Positions 1 to 8,107 of a stretch of 64,000 bases of DNA are shown here, piece after piece; position 1 is the first letter of the stretch, and each line of letters begins with the position of its first letter. Location of the stretch: assembly GCA_910577015.1 (NCBI GenBank), contig CAJTKU010000006.1, forward strand, positions 103,236 to 167,235. The letters are read 5' to 3'. The translations under genes were made by a program, and so were the position numbers. Source of the stretch: an uncultured Lachnospiraceae bacterium. GTDB lineage: Bacteria > Bacillota > Clostridia > Lachnospirales > Lachnospiraceae. A model generated the notes under the pieces. It did no database searches, was not told the DNA's origin, and was given only the letters and a program-made list of their open reading frames with translations.

Positions 1-264
1 GTAATGAACAGCATGGTTACTGGCATTGTAACCATTGTGAAAGAAACACCGCAGAAAATCTGGAACGCAATAGTAGGCGCAGTTACCAAAGTGGCTACAT
101 GGGGCAGCAATATGCTAACCAAAGCCAAAGAGGTAATGAATAGCATGGTTACTGGCATTGTGAACATTGTAAAAGAAGTGCCGCAGAAAATCTATAATAG
201 CATTTCTGCCGCAATATCCAAAGTAGCCCAGTGGGGTACAGAGGTAAAAAATAAAGCGGTAGAG
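1..264 (+). repeat. Tandem 132-bp coding repeat in tape measure gene
   Basis: Two adjacent copies of a 132-bp (44-codon) unit begin at 1 and 133. Both start GTAATGAAyAGCATGGTTAC and keep the CCGCAGAAAATCT core. The copies have diverged mostly silently. Length-modular repeats are common in tape measure proteins. Confidence 0.8.
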
Positions 265-783
265 GGCATGAGGAATGTTATAAGCGGCATAACGGGCGTA
301 TTTAGCAGTATCGGTAGCACTATGGCAGATATTGGCAGCAATATTGTTTCTGGCATCTGGAACGGCATAAGCAATGGCACGCAATGGATAAAGAATAAAA
401 TAAGCGGATGGGTAGGAAATGTTACGGACTTCTTAAAAGGGCTTTTTGGAATAAATAGCCCGTCTAGGCTGATGCGTGACGAAGTAGGCGTATATCTGGC
501 GCAAGGTATAGGCGTGGGCTTTTCTGATGAAATGGGGAACGTAAACAAGCAGATAGAGGACGCTATACCGCAGGAGTTTGACGTAGGCGCAAAAGTCAAT
601 GTAAACAAAGATTTTACATACGACACGGACGACGACGGAAACCAGAAAAAGCCAAAGCCGAAAGGCGGCGGGGCAGCAGGCGGCTTTACCGTGATACAGA
701 ACATTTACGCAAATACAACGGATTATGCAAAGCAGCAAAAAGAGGCTGCAAGGCAATTTAGAATGATAGCAAGGACGGTATAG
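1..783 (+). CDS. Phage tail tape measure protein, C-terminal part
   Basis: The reading frame is open to the left edge, so this is the last 260 or so residues of a longer protein. The tape measure protein sets tail length and is the scaffold inside the siphovirus tail tube. Visible features are a 44-residue repeat in tandem at the start (MNSMVTGIV...PQKI...KVA.WG), Gly/Ile/Ser-rich amphipathic stretches (GIWNGISNG, KISGWVGNV), the tape-measure signature FGINSPSR near residue 155, and a Lys/Gly-rich tail. It is followed after 3 nt by the distal tail gene, the usual order in Gram-positive siphophages. The family call is confident; the total length cannot be known from this window. Confidence 0.85.
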   Translation, partial: VMNSMVTGIVTIVKETPQKIWNAIVGAVTKVATWGSNMLTKAKEVMNSMVTGIVNIVKEVPQKIYNSISAAISKVAQWGTEVKNKAVEGMRNVISGITGVFSSIGSTMADIGSNIVSGIWNGISNGTQWIKNKISGWVGNVTDFLKGLFGINSPSRLMRDEVGVYLAQGIGVGFSDEMGNVNKQIEDAIPQEFDVGAKVNVNKDFTYDTDDDGNQKKPKPKGGGAAGGFTVIQNIYANTTDYAKQQKEAARQFRMIARTV

Positions 784-786
784 GGC

Positions 787-1674
787 ATGGAAAACGAAAA
801 GCTGATATTTACAAATTCACGGGGCGAGAGCCTAGAGCTGGGGACGGACAGTATATTTTTTTGCAACATAAGCAAGGACGTAGGCGGCATAGCGGGCGTT
901 ACAAATGTGATTTACAGCACAAACAGCATGGGGCAGCACGGCGACACATACGTAGGGCAGCGCATAGAGGCACGGGACATGGATATTTTAGGGCATATCA
1001 ATACACGGGACAAGGCGCAGGCATTACAGCTGCGCCGCCAGATGCTTAAAATACTTAACCCAGAGCTGGGCGGCACTCTGACTTATGAATACGGCAGCTT
1101 TAAGCGCGTGATAAATTGCAGGACGTTTGGAGAGCCGAAGATAGAGAGAAAAAGCGTGCTGTATGAATTTGCTTTCCAGCTAGAGTGCCTTAACCCGTTC
1201 TGGCGTGAAGAGGACGAAACGAAAGAGGATATAGCAAGCTGGGTGGCTGCGTGGCATTTTCCCTGCGTGATTGACAAAGACGACAGCAAGAGCATGATAT
1301 TTGGGTACAGAGCCGAGAGCGTGATAGTGGACTGTTATAACGAGGGCGACGTGTCAACGGGTATGCGCATACGGTTTACGGCGCTGGGGACGGTAAGCAA
1401 TCCTATACTGCTAAACGTGGATACAGAGGAATTTATACAAGTAAATGCAGTGATGCAGACGGGCGACGTAATAGAGATTAACACGAAATACGGCAGCAAG
1501 GGCGCTAAGCTGATACGGGACGGGAAAGAAACGGACTATTTTCGCTATATCGACGTAGACAGTACCTTTATGCAGCTTGCCATAGGCGACAATAATTTTC
1601 GGTATGATGCAGCAGGCGGCGTAAATTCGCTGGAAGTGACAATATTCTACAGCAAGGAATTTTTAGGAGTGTGA
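787..1674 (+). CDS. Phage distal tail protein (Dit / Sipho_tail family)
   Basis: 295 residues. It resembles the phage tail protein family that includes Dit of SPP1 and similar phages, the hexameric hub joining tail tube to baseplate. Visible features are an N-terminal beta-rich half (residues 1-140) with the DTYVGQRIEARDM stretch and the family-typical conserved ECLNPFW segment near residue 135. The C-terminal half (150-295) looks like a galectin-like or carbohydrate-binding domain. It sits 3 nt after the tape measure stop and 4 nt before the next tail gene, so it is probably translated from the same late transcript. Confidence 0.8.
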   Translation: MENEKLIFTNSRGESLELGTDSIFFCNISKDVGGIAGVTNVIYSTNSMGQHGDTYVGQRIEARDMDILGHINTRDKAQALQLRRQMLKILNPELGGTLTYEYGSFKRVINCRTFGEPKIERKSVLYEFAFQLECLNPFWREEDETKEDIASWVAAWHFPCVIDKDDSKSMIFGYRAESVIVDCYNEGDVSTGMRIRFTALGTVSNPILLNVDTEEFIQVNAVMQTGDVIEINTKYGSKGAKLIRDGKETDYFRYIDVDSTFMQLAIGDNNFRYDAAGGVNSLEVTIFYSKEFLGV

Positions 1675-1678
1675 CGGC

Positions 1679-2833
1679 ATGGAGATTAGGGTATTTGACA
1701 AGACGGTAGAGCCGCTGGGGGCGATAGACGAAATGGCAAGCCTGCTATGGCACACGAAATACTTTGACGTGGGTACATTCAGCCTGCTTGCGCCGATTAC
1801 GGACAATAACAGCCGCCTACTGGCAGAGGGAAACATACTTACCAAGCACGACGGTAAAAAGGAAGTACAGACCGCAGACGGCGGGATATGGCGCAGGGCG
1901 GCGCAGATTACCTACGTACACATAACCAAAGACGAGAACGGGCTAGAGCAGTTAGAGGCGCAAGGCTATATGTTGAGCCGCTGGCTTAACAAGCGCTGCA
2001 TCTGTCCGCAGATTGTGGCGACAGCCACGAACCAGAGCATTATAAACACAATGGTAACAAAGAACTGCGGCAGCGGGGCGGGCGCAAAGCGGCGTTTCCC
2101 GCAATTTGTCACGCTGCCGCAGGATACCATAGCGGGCAGCAGCGTTGAGTACGCAAACGAGGTATACGCAAAGCTGGGGCAGGAAGTAAAGGCGAGGGCG
2201 CAGGCTGGCAAGCTGGGCTATGACATTCTGGTAAACGAAAGAGAGAAGAAATACGGCTTTTATCTGTATAAGGGCAAAGACCTTACGGCGGCAAACAATG
2301 ACAGTAACACACCCTGCATATTTTCCCGTGACTTTGACAACGTGAACGAGCAGGAGTACACAGCCAGTATAGAGAACTGCGGGAACTTTATCTATGTGCA
2401 GGGGGCGGCAGACGACAACGGCAGCCAGCCCGTAGTTACCGTGGACGGAGAGGGCGCAGCGGGCTTAGAACTGGAAGAGGTTTTTTGTGATGCCACGGAC
2501 ATAGCAAGGAAGTACCAGAGCGGGGAAACAGAGGTAGTAATACCACTTAATACATATCTGGCTATGTTGCGGACGAGGGGCGGCGCAGAGCTGGAAAGCT
2601 ACGGGAAAACCATAAACTTTGTAAGTACCATAAACACAAATTCTAACTTGAAATTCAAGAGCGATTTTGATTTAGGCGACCGTATCACTTGCAAAGAGGA
2701 AAAGTGGGGGATACAGATAGACGCACGCATAACAGAAGTGACAGAAACGTACCAGAAAGGCGAGGAAACCATAGAGGCGACTTTTGGGGACAGCCTGCCT
2801 ACGCTGGTAGACCAGATAAGGAAAGTGAGGTAG
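1679..2833 (+). CDS. Siphovirus Gp37-like tail/baseplate protein
   Basis: 384 residues matching the siphovirus ReqiPepy6 Gp37-like family, which occupies the Tal (tail-associated protein) position after Dit and before the receptor-binding proteins. The opening is typical: MEIRVFD, then an LLWHTKYFDVGTFSLLAP segment near residue 24. The C-terminus has the hub-like region LGDRITCKEEKWGIQIDARI. It likely forms the trimeric tip hub of the tail. No lytic domain is evident. It is closely spaced with both neighbours. Confidence 0.75.
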   Translation: MEIRVFDKTVEPLGAIDEMASLLWHTKYFDVGTFSLLAPITDNNSRLLAEGNILTKHDGKKEVQTADGGIWRRAAQITYVHITKDENGLEQLEAQGYMLSRWLNKRCICPQIVATATNQSIINTMVTKNCGSGAGAKRRFPQFVTLPQDTIAGSSVEYANEVYAKLGQEVKARAQAGKLGYDILVNEREKKYGFYLYKGKDLTAANNDSNTPCIFSRDFDNVNEQEYTASIENCGNFIYVQGAADDNGSQPVVTVDGEGAAGLELEEVFCDATDIARKYQSGETEVVIPLNTYLAMLRTRGGAELESYGKTINFVSTINTNSNLKFKSDFDLGDRITCKEEKWGIQIDARITEVTETYQKGEETIEATFGDSLPTLVDQIRKVR

Positions 2834-2838
2834 AGGGA

Positions 2839-3975
2839 ATGGCAGACAGTTTACCGTTTAACGCCATAAAGGTAGATGGAGAATTTGACAGGGTATTTAA
2901 AGCCGAGGACTGGGCGTGGTATTTTGCCACGTTCTTAGCAAGCGGCGTATTCCCAAAGCCGAGCGACGGGCTGCAAGTAGTGGCACATAGCGGCATGGAA
3001 GTAAGGGTAAATATGGGATACGCCTTTATAAACGGGTACGCTTTTAGAAACCCAGCAAGCAAGGGCGTAATGCTGGATAGGGCAGAGGGGGCGCAGAATA
3101 GGGTAGACAGAGTGGTAGTGCGCTGGGACTTAGTGCTGCGGGACATTTACATAGACGTGCTTAAGGGTACGCCGTCTGCAAAGCCAGTGGCAGCAGCCTT
3201 AACCCGTAATACGGAAGTCTGGGAGCTGGCGCTTGCAGACATTTACGTAGGCAAGGGCGTAACAAAGATACTGACGCAGAACATCACAGACCAGCGCTTT
3301 AATAGTGCCGTCTGCGGCATTGTAGTAGGGACGGTAAAGGAAATAGACGCAAGTGTACTCACAAAGCAGTTTACGGACTTTTTCAATACCTACAGCGCAG
3401 CCGTGCTGGACGAGTTTAGCGTATATAAGCAGAACATGGAAAAGTATCTTACAGAGCTGGCGGGTATATATGAAAGCTACGTAACCCAGACAGAAAGCCT
3501 TTTTACGCAGTACGAAAGCCAGTTTAACGAGCGCTACACAACGTTTGAGAACACATTGAACAACTGGGACGAAGAGCTTTTGAAAGCCTATACTGCTTTT
3601 ATGGCAAATATGCAGCTTTTCCAGACAGAGGCGCAGAACGATTTTAACGCATGGTTTGAGGCTATCAAGGGGCAGCTGGGGGAAGATGCGGCAGGGCAGC
3701 TACAGCTTGAAATAGACGGGCTTACGGCAGCAGTGCAGGAGCTTACGCAGGCGGCAGCAGCAGGAACGGCAGAAACAAAAGAGGCGCTTAAGGGGCTGGA
3801 AGAGCGGGTGAAAAGGATAGAAAGCGGCTGGGGCATTGATTATAAGCACGACGCAGTATTAGGGCTTTGCTACATGGGCGCAGCCTACATGAGCCAGCAT
3901 TACGAAAGAGAGGTAGACACGGCAGTATTAGGGCTTGCTTATGCGGGCAATTCCTATCTTGCAAATACATTTTAG
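2839..3975 (+). CDS. Phage baseplate / fibre-like protein with coiled coil
   Basis: 378 residues. The start is set at ATG 2839 (MADSLPFNAIKVDG), 5 nt after the upstream stop with a GAGGG-type ribosome binding site. Residues 1-170 are a compact globular domain that looks like the N-terminal baseplate-docking domain of BppU-like proteins (EDWAWYFATFLASGVFP; GYAFINGYAF). Residues 190-330 form a long helical, probably coiled-coil, region with many Gln/Glu. The last 45 residues carry two near-identical segments (AVLGLCYMGAAYM and AVLGLAYAGNSYL). It likely links the tail tip to the diversified receptor-binding protein downstream; the exact role is inferred from position. Confidence 0.65.
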   Translation: MADSLPFNAIKVDGEFDRVFKAEDWAWYFATFLASGVFPKPSDGLQVVAHSGMEVRVNMGYAFINGYAFRNPASKGVMLDRAEGAQNRVDRVVVRWDLVLRDIYIDVLKGTPSAKPVAAALTRNTEVWELALADIYVGKGVTKILTQNITDQRFNSAVCGIVVGTVKEIDASVLTKQFTDFFNTYSAAVLDEFSVYKQNMEKYLTELAGIYESYVTQTESLFTQYESQFNERYTTFENTLNNWDEELLKAYTAFMANMQLFQTEAQNDFNAWFEAIKGQLGEDAAGQLQLEIDGLTAAVQELTQAAAAGTAETKEALKGLEERVKRIESGWGIDYKHDAVLGLCYMGAAYMSQHYEREVDTAVLGLAYAGNSYLANTF

Positions 3976-3990
3976 GAAAGGTGGCAGACC

Positions 3991-4428
3991 ATGAAAGGAT
4001 TTCCAAAGACATTAAAGACCAAAGAGGACTATTACAACTGCCTTGCTATGGTGGCGGCTGGGGAGCTGGCGGCGGCTGATTTGCTGGCAAAGATTGAGAG
4101 CGCAGAGGCGCAGCGCTACATACAGTGCGCAGTAGCAGAGGCGCAGCCAGAAAAGAAAGCCGTAACGCTTATTTACTGCGACGAGGCAGCAGTAGGCATG
4201 AAGTTTACGGCGGGCGGCGTATCTGGGACGGTGCAGGCAGTGACGCACGTACAGAGCGACGAGGCGCAGGCGGCAGGAGAGGCGGCGAATGACCGCACGG
4301 CGCTTACACTATCTAAGGCGGTGGCGGCTGGCTGCGCTGTAATTGCGCTGGAAACGGCAGAAACCGTGGCAGGCATGACAACTGACGACATTACAGCATT
4401 GAAAGGAGTGTTAAAACAGTATGAGTAG
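3991..4428 (+). CDS. Small phage protein preceding the DGR target
   Basis: 145 residues with no recognised family. The N-terminus is helical (KTKEDYYNCLAMVAAGELAAADLLAKIES), the middle is beta-rich (KKAVTLIYCDEAAVGMKF), and the C-terminus is Ala/Thr-rich. It overlaps the start of the DGR target gene by 8 nt, which suggests translational coupling. A chaperone or adaptor for the variable tail protein is possible but unproven. A good AGGAAAGG ribosome binding site lies just upstream. Confidence 0.6.
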   Translation: MKGFPKTLKTKEDYYNCLAMVAAGELAAADLLAKIESAEAQRYIQCAVAEAQPEKKAVTLIYCDEAAVGMKFTAGGVSGTVQAVTHVQSDEAQAAGEAANDRTALTLSKAVAAGCAVIALETAETVAGMTTDDITALKGVLKQYE

Positions 4429-5563
4429 GTTAATGGTTGACGACGTGACAAAGACCGACGCAAGGGCGCTTTTGAACGTAAACAAAATGGCTATGATTAG
4501 CGATATTGTAGCGCCAAGCAACGAGTATATGTACGCCAGCGGCGCAAACGAGCTGACGGTAGTAGAGGGCTGCGTTATCGCAGTGGGTGGCGCTGGCATC
4601 TTTAAGACGGGAAACACAGTGCTTACGGCTGCTAATCTGGACGTAGGTAGCGCTTTTGCCGTGGGTAGCGACTACTACGTGTATATCTGCGACAGCAGGA
4701 TTGATGCGGCAGACGAGCGGTATATCATTTCCCTTAATTCCACGTACCCTAACGGCTGGAACGCAAGCAACAGCCGAAAAATAGGCGGCTTTCATTACGG
4801 GCGCTGCCGTAAGGTAGACGGCAATTTGCAGCCCGTGAACAGCAGCGGCGTTATCTTTGGCACTGGCTGGGAAAGCGCAGTAAGCAGCGGAATTGTGCCA
4901 CGTTCCGTATGGACGCTGGGACACCGCCCGAAATGCAGCCCAGAGGGTATGGTATATCTGGGCGGCGGCACATGGGTAGACATTTACCTTAACAGCGACG
5001 ACGGCGCAAAGGGCTTAAAATCCTCTTACAACTGCGCACCCGCCACGGGTACAGAGGGGCTGAATTGGTATAATTTTGTAGAACGTCTGGCAAAGAGCGG
5101 TAAGCGCCTGCCAGATTACAGCGAGTTTTGCGCTTATGCTTTTGGCAGCCCGCAGGGATTGGATAACGCAAATACAAACGCATGGACGGCGACCACGAAC
5201 ACGGGCAGGGGCGTTACGGGCAGCGTGGTTAATGCCGTTTCTGCCGTAGGCTGCGTAGATGCCGTGGGGCGTGTCTGGGAATGGCTTAACGACCTTATCA
5301 CAAGGGCAGAACACGCCACAAATGCAGATTACCACCCTACAGCAGCGTGGGGCTGGGATAAGAAAACGCCGCTTAAGACGGGCGAGAAAAATTACGACGT
5401 TGGCAATATCTATCAGTATTACGCATATTCTTTGGCGGCGCCGCTGGCGGGCGGCCACTGGTACAATGGCGCTAATGCGGGCGCGCGTGCCGTGTCTTGC
5501 AACCATTCCCCGTGGAGCGTCGACAGCTACATTGGCGGGCGCGGGGCGTGTGACTCCATGTAG
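4421..5563 (+). CDS. DGR target: variable tail protein with C-terminal lectin-like fold
   Basis: 380 residues, the substrate of the retroelement that follows. The N-terminus (1-130) is a tail-attachment-like domain. Residues 150-380 resemble the FGE-sulfatase/C-type-lectin fold used by most DGR targets (WTLGHRPKCSPEGMVYLGGG; WYNFVERLAKSGKRLPDYSEF; VGCVDAVGRVWEWLNDL; final GARAV...GGRGACDSM). The last 38 residues are encoded by the variable repeat. Compared with the template, 9 residues differ: L342 (template I), H346, Y348, S359, H362, S366, D368 and Y370 (all template N), and S363 (template Y). N349, N352 and N361 are unchanged. As the last tail gene before the lysis genes, it is likely the host receptor-binding protein. 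Confidence 0.9.
   Translation: MSRLMVDDVTKTDARALLNVNKMAMISDIVAPSNEYMYASGANELTVVEGCVIAVGGAGIFKTGNTVLTAANLDVGSAFAVGSDYYVYICDSRIDAADERYIISLNSTYPNGWNASNSRKIGGFHYGRCRKVDGNLQPVNSSGVIFGTGWESAVSSGIVPRSVWTLGHRPKCSPEGMVYLGGGTWVDIYLNSDDGAKGLKSSYNCAPATGTEGLNWYNFVERLAKSGKRLPDYSEFCAYAFGSPQGLDNANTNAWTATTNTGRGVTGSVVNAVSAVGCVDAVGRVWEWLNDLITRAEHATNADYHPTAAWGWDKKTPLKTGEKNYDVGNIYQYYAYSLAAPLAGGHWYNGANAGARAVSCNHSPWSVDSYIGGRGACDSM
5443..5555 (+). repeat. DGR variable repeat (VR)
   Basis: Aligned without gaps to the template repeat 563 bp downstream. Mismatches are at 5444, 5446, 5456, 5462, 5495, 5496, 5504, 5508, 5517, 5522 and 5528, and in every case TR has A (to C five times, G three times, T three times). No mismatch falls on a non-adenine inside 5443-5555. 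The first non-A mismatch (T to C) is at 5442 and sets the 5' limit; some identity continues to 5430. The last 27 bp (5529-5555) are identical to TR and GC-rich, as expected for the initiation-of-mutagenic-homing site. Confidence 0.95.
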
Positions 5564-5564
5564 A

Positions 5565-5585
5565 CGGCGGGCGAAAGCCCAGCCG
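5565..5585 (+). other. GAAA-loop hairpin after VR (mutagenic homing site structure)
   Basis: CGGC-GGGC, loop GAAA, GCCC-(A)-GCCG gives an 8-bp stem with a one-base bulge, starting 10 bp after the VR. A stem of about 8 bp with a four-base GRNA-type loop downstream of VR is known from the Bordetella phage DGR, where it helps target recognition. It lies just after the target stop codon and lacks a T-run, so it is not an ordinary terminator. Confidence 0.8.
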
Positions 5586-5604
5586 ACTACTACGGGGGTG
5601 CAAA

Positions 5605-5961
5605 ATGACGGCGCAGGCAAAAACAGACCAACTACACCAGAAAATATATGATTTCCTGCTATACATATATCCGCTGCTAAGCAAGTACCCGAAATTTGAA
5701 AAATTCAGCCTGCAAACAGCGACCAGAAACGCAATACTGGAAATGCTGCAAGAGGTAATCAAGTGGGACAAGACAGCGACAAAAAGCCATTTATACGCAG
5801 CGGATACGGCGCTACAGCAGAGTAAGGAGCTGCTACGGCTGGCAAACGATTTGAAGTATAGCGCTATGAACGCACAGCACTACGGCACAAGCAGCCGCAA
5901 GCTGAAAGAGATAGGCGTTATGCTGGGGGAACTCATAGAAGAGGTAAAAGCAAAGAAGTAA
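5605..5961 (+). CDS. avd: DGR accessory protein Avd (four-helix bundle)
   Basis: 118 residues, almost entirely helical and basic. It matches the Avd / four-helix-bundle family, a pentameric partner of the DGR reverse transcriptase that binds the template RNA and is required for mutagenic homing. Helices run from about DQLHQKIYDFLLYIYPLL (N-terminus), FEKFSLQTATRNAILEMLQEVI, DTALQQSKELLRLANDL and SSRKLKEIGVMLGELIEEV. The position between VR and TR is the common one. It begins 41 nt after the target gene, beyond the GAAA hairpin. Confidence 0.9.
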   Translation: MTAQAKTDQLHQKIYDFLLYIYPLLSKYPKFEKFSLQTATRNAILEMLQEVIKWDKTATKSHLYAADTALQQSKELLRLANDLKYSAMNAQHYGTSSRKLKEIGVMLGELIEEVKAKK

Positions 5962-6279
5962 TAAAAATATGGGGCAGCTGCTTACTACAGCCCTTTGGCG
6001 GCGCTGATAGCGGGCGGCAACTGGAACAATGGCGCTAATGCGGGCGCGCGTGCCGTGAATTGCAACAATTACCCGTGGAACGTCAACAGCAACATTGGCG
6101 GGCGCGGGGCGTGTGACTTAGTGAGAGCATTATAGGCTTAGCGTATCTACGGAACACTAGCAAGGGAATTTAAGCAGATGCTTAACATTCTATAGTCAGA
6201 GCGGCTGTCCCGCCGTGAGGCAAAGAGAAAAAGCAGGGCTGCTGGTTAGTAGCTGCGGCGAAAGGCAGGAGCTTTTATT
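5962..6279 (+). ncRNA. DGR template RNA (TR plus spacer to the reverse transcriptase)
   Basis: This 318-nt stretch between avd and the reverse transcriptase carries the template repeat (6006-6118 as the mutagenised core; weaker identity from 5993) followed by a 160-nt spacer. In characterised DGRs the TR and the following spacer form one structured RNA that primes and templates adenine-mutagenic cDNA synthesis. The core holds 26 adenines. Read in the VR frame it encodes ten AAC/AAT asparagine codons, the classic design that lets adenine changes reach many residues without making stops. Confidence 0.85.
6006..6118 (+). repeat. DGR template repeat (TR)
   Basis: Identical to VR except at 11 adenines (see VR). 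In the VR frame it reads L-I-A-G-G-N-W-N-N-G and so on to G-R-G-A-C-D, without a stop. The 3' 27 bp are identical to the VR 3' end. It is not part of an open gene. Confidence 0.95.
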
Positions 6280-7341
6280 TTGAAACGAGTAGGATATACC
6301 ACGAACCAGAGCGGCGAGCGTGTGACGCTTGCAGAGGCTATGGCTGATTATGCGAATGTGCAGAAAGCCTACAACAAAGCCAGAAAATGCAAGCGATACC
6401 GCAAAGACGTTTTGATATTTACCAAAGACAAAGAGGGCAATTTAGAAAAAGTGCGGGACGATATTCTAAACTTTTCCTATGAGCCAAGCGAGTACCATTA
6501 TTTTAAGGTATTCGAGCCGAAAGAGCGGCAGATAATGGCGCTGCCATTCTATGACAGAGTGGTACAGCACGCCATAAACAACGTGCTAGAGCCTATATTT
6601 GACAAGCGCTTTATATCCCAGTCTTACGCCTGCCGAAAAGGTAAGGGTATGCACGCTGCATCTGATACGCTGCAAGGCTGGCTTTATGATTGGCAGAAAT
6701 TCCACCCAGACGAGCCGCTTTATGCTATAAAGGCAGATATACACCACTATTTCCAGAGCATAGACCACGGCATACTTAAGGCTGAAATACGAAAGGTTAT
6801 TAAGGACGCTGGGGTACTGGCGCTGCTAGATAAAATCATAGACCATAACGGCAATATGCCAGAGGGCGTAGGGATACCCGTAGGAAATCTTACAAGCCAG
6901 CTATTCGCTAATATTTATCTGGATAAGCTGGATAAGTACGTAAAGCACACACTGGGCGCAAAGCAGTACATACGGTACATGGACGACTTTATAATCTTAA
7001 GCCCAGACAAGGACGAGCTGCGGCGCTGGCTGGCAGACATTGAGGAATTTTTAAGGGACGAGCTGCGGCTTGCGCTTAACCCTAAAACTACGATACTGGC
7101 AGCAAAGAACGGGGTAGACTTTGTAGGCTACAAGCACAGGGCAACGCACAGAAAAGTAAGACCAGACAGCATTAAGCGTGTCAAGAGGACAATTAAGAAG
7201 TGCGAGAGCGGGAAAATCACGAAAGAGCAGCTACAAAAGAGTATACAGAGCTGGACGGGACACGCAGGACACGCCGACAGCTACCACTTACGGAAGAAAA
7301 TAAAAACGCTGGCAGATGCAGCCATACAAAAGGCGGCATAG
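6280..7341 (+). CDS. DGR reverse transcriptase
   Basis: 353 residues, start TTG at 6280 with GGAG 11 nt upstream. It makes cDNA from the template RNA with errors at adenines. Motifs in order: a group II intron-type RT N-terminus with the LPFYDRVVQHAINNVLEPIFD and QSYACRKGKG stretches; the DGR hallmark GIPVGNLTSQ at 198-207, where SQ replaces the QG of other RTs; the catalytic YMDD at 233-236; and a GYKHRATHRKVR thumb region near 285-300. There is no endonuclease or maturase domain. The size is normal for DGR RTs. It forms a cassette with the target, avd and TR. Confidence 0.95.
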   Translation: MKRVGYTTNQSGERVTLAEAMADYANVQKAYNKARKCKRYRKDVLIFTKDKEGNLEKVRDDILNFSYEPSEYHYFKVFEPKERQIMALPFYDRVVQHAINNVLEPIFDKRFISQSYACRKGKGMHAASDTLQGWLYDWQKFHPDEPLYAIKADIHHYFQSIDHGILKAEIRKVIKDAGVLALLDKIIDHNGNMPEGVGIPVGNLTSQLFANIYLDKLDKYVKHTLGAKQYIRYMDDFIILSPDKDELRRWLADIEEFLRDELRLALNPKTTILAAKNGVDFVGYKHRATHRKVRPDSIKRVKRTIKKCESGKITKEQLQKSIQSWTGHAGHADSYHLRKKIKTLADAAIQKAA

Positions 7342-7365
7342 ACCAGCAGGCGCAGGAGTGAGTAC

Positions 7366-7584
7366 ATGGGTAACAATTTGCTACAAGTGCTGCAAGAGCA
7401 GCAGAAAATTATTGAACAGCAAAGCAGGCTTATTGTGGATTTGACAGCCACGCTGGAAAACTGGGAAAGCGTAGCAGGGTACGACGGCGCAGAACTGAAA
7501 GAGCGGGCATTAAATTTGCAAAAGCAGAAAGGCAGGATTTATGGAAATGAAGATTTTGGAATTTATCAACATGGCGGCAAATAA
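7366..7584 (+). CDS. Small phage coiled-coil protein before holin
   Basis: 72 residues of unknown function. The first 35 are Gln/Leu-rich with heptad spacing (LLQVLQEQQKIIEQQSRLIVDL), suggesting a coiled coil. It overlaps the holin start by 44 nt in another frame. Such small proteins are frequent immediately before the holin in Clostridia phages. Confidence 0.6.
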   Translation: MGNNLLQVLQEQQKIIEQQSRLIVDLTATLENWESVAGYDGAELKERALNLQKQKGRIYGNEDFGIYQHGGK

Positions 7585-8029
7585 CAAGGTAATTGAGCTG
7601 GTGGTGCTTGCGATTGTATTCGATACAATCTTTGGAGTGCTGCGGGCGGTGCGTGAAAAGAGGTTTAACAGCTGCGCAGGGATTGACGGGGCTATCCGTA
7701 AAGTGGGTATGCTTATTTCCCTTGTGTTCATGCTGGCTATTGATATGCTGATAAAGGTTAATCTTATCGGCTTTATCCCAGAGGCAGCACGTAACCATTT
7801 GGGGCTTACGAGCGTGGGCGTGGCTGAATTTTTCGCACTTCTCTATATTGCCTATGAGGTAGTGAGCATTTTTAAGAATATGGCGCTTTGCGGGCTGCCC
7901 GTTAAGAAAGTCTGGGCGACGGTGCGGGCGTTTCTGGGGAAGTACACGGACGAGCTGCCAGACACGGACGAGCTGGACGGAAACAGCACCACGGGCAGCG
8001 TAGAGGGACACAGACAGCAGGAAAAATAA
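7541..8029 (+). CDS. Phage holin (toxin secretion/phage lysis type)
   Basis: 162 residues. It matches the phage_holin_4 family that makes inner-membrane lesions to release or activate the endolysin. Membrane segments are seen at about 18-35 (VIELVVLAIVFDTIFGVL), 58-78 (VGMLISLVFMLAIDMLIKV) and 92-115 (GVAEFFALLYIAYEVVSIF), with a charged Asp/Glu-rich C-terminal tail. It is followed by the endolysin gene, completing a lysis cassette. Confidence 0.85.
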   Translation: MEMKILEFINMAANNKVIELVVLAIVFDTIFGVLRAVREKRFNSCAGIDGAIRKVGMLISLVFMLAIDMLIKVNLIGFIPEAARNHLGLTSVGVAEFFALLYIAYEVVSIFKNMALCGLPVKKVWATVRAFLGKYTDELPDTDELDGNSTTGSVEGHRQQEK

Positions 8030-8107
8030 TAAAACATAGACAGTATGCAGCAGGCGCTTACGGGAAACCGCAGGCGCTTGTTTCATGCAGAAAGGACGGT
8101 AAAGACC

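Noticed and set aside
1..264. CRISPR-like repeat
   Set aside because: The units are 132 bp, contiguous and in frame inside the tape measure gene, with no spacers. No CRISPR array or cas gene is visible anywhere in the window.
5259..5651. 130-codon frame across the VR in another register
   Set aside because: It is a shadow of the DGR target gene; the adenine substitutions make sense only in the target frame (AAC/AAT codons).
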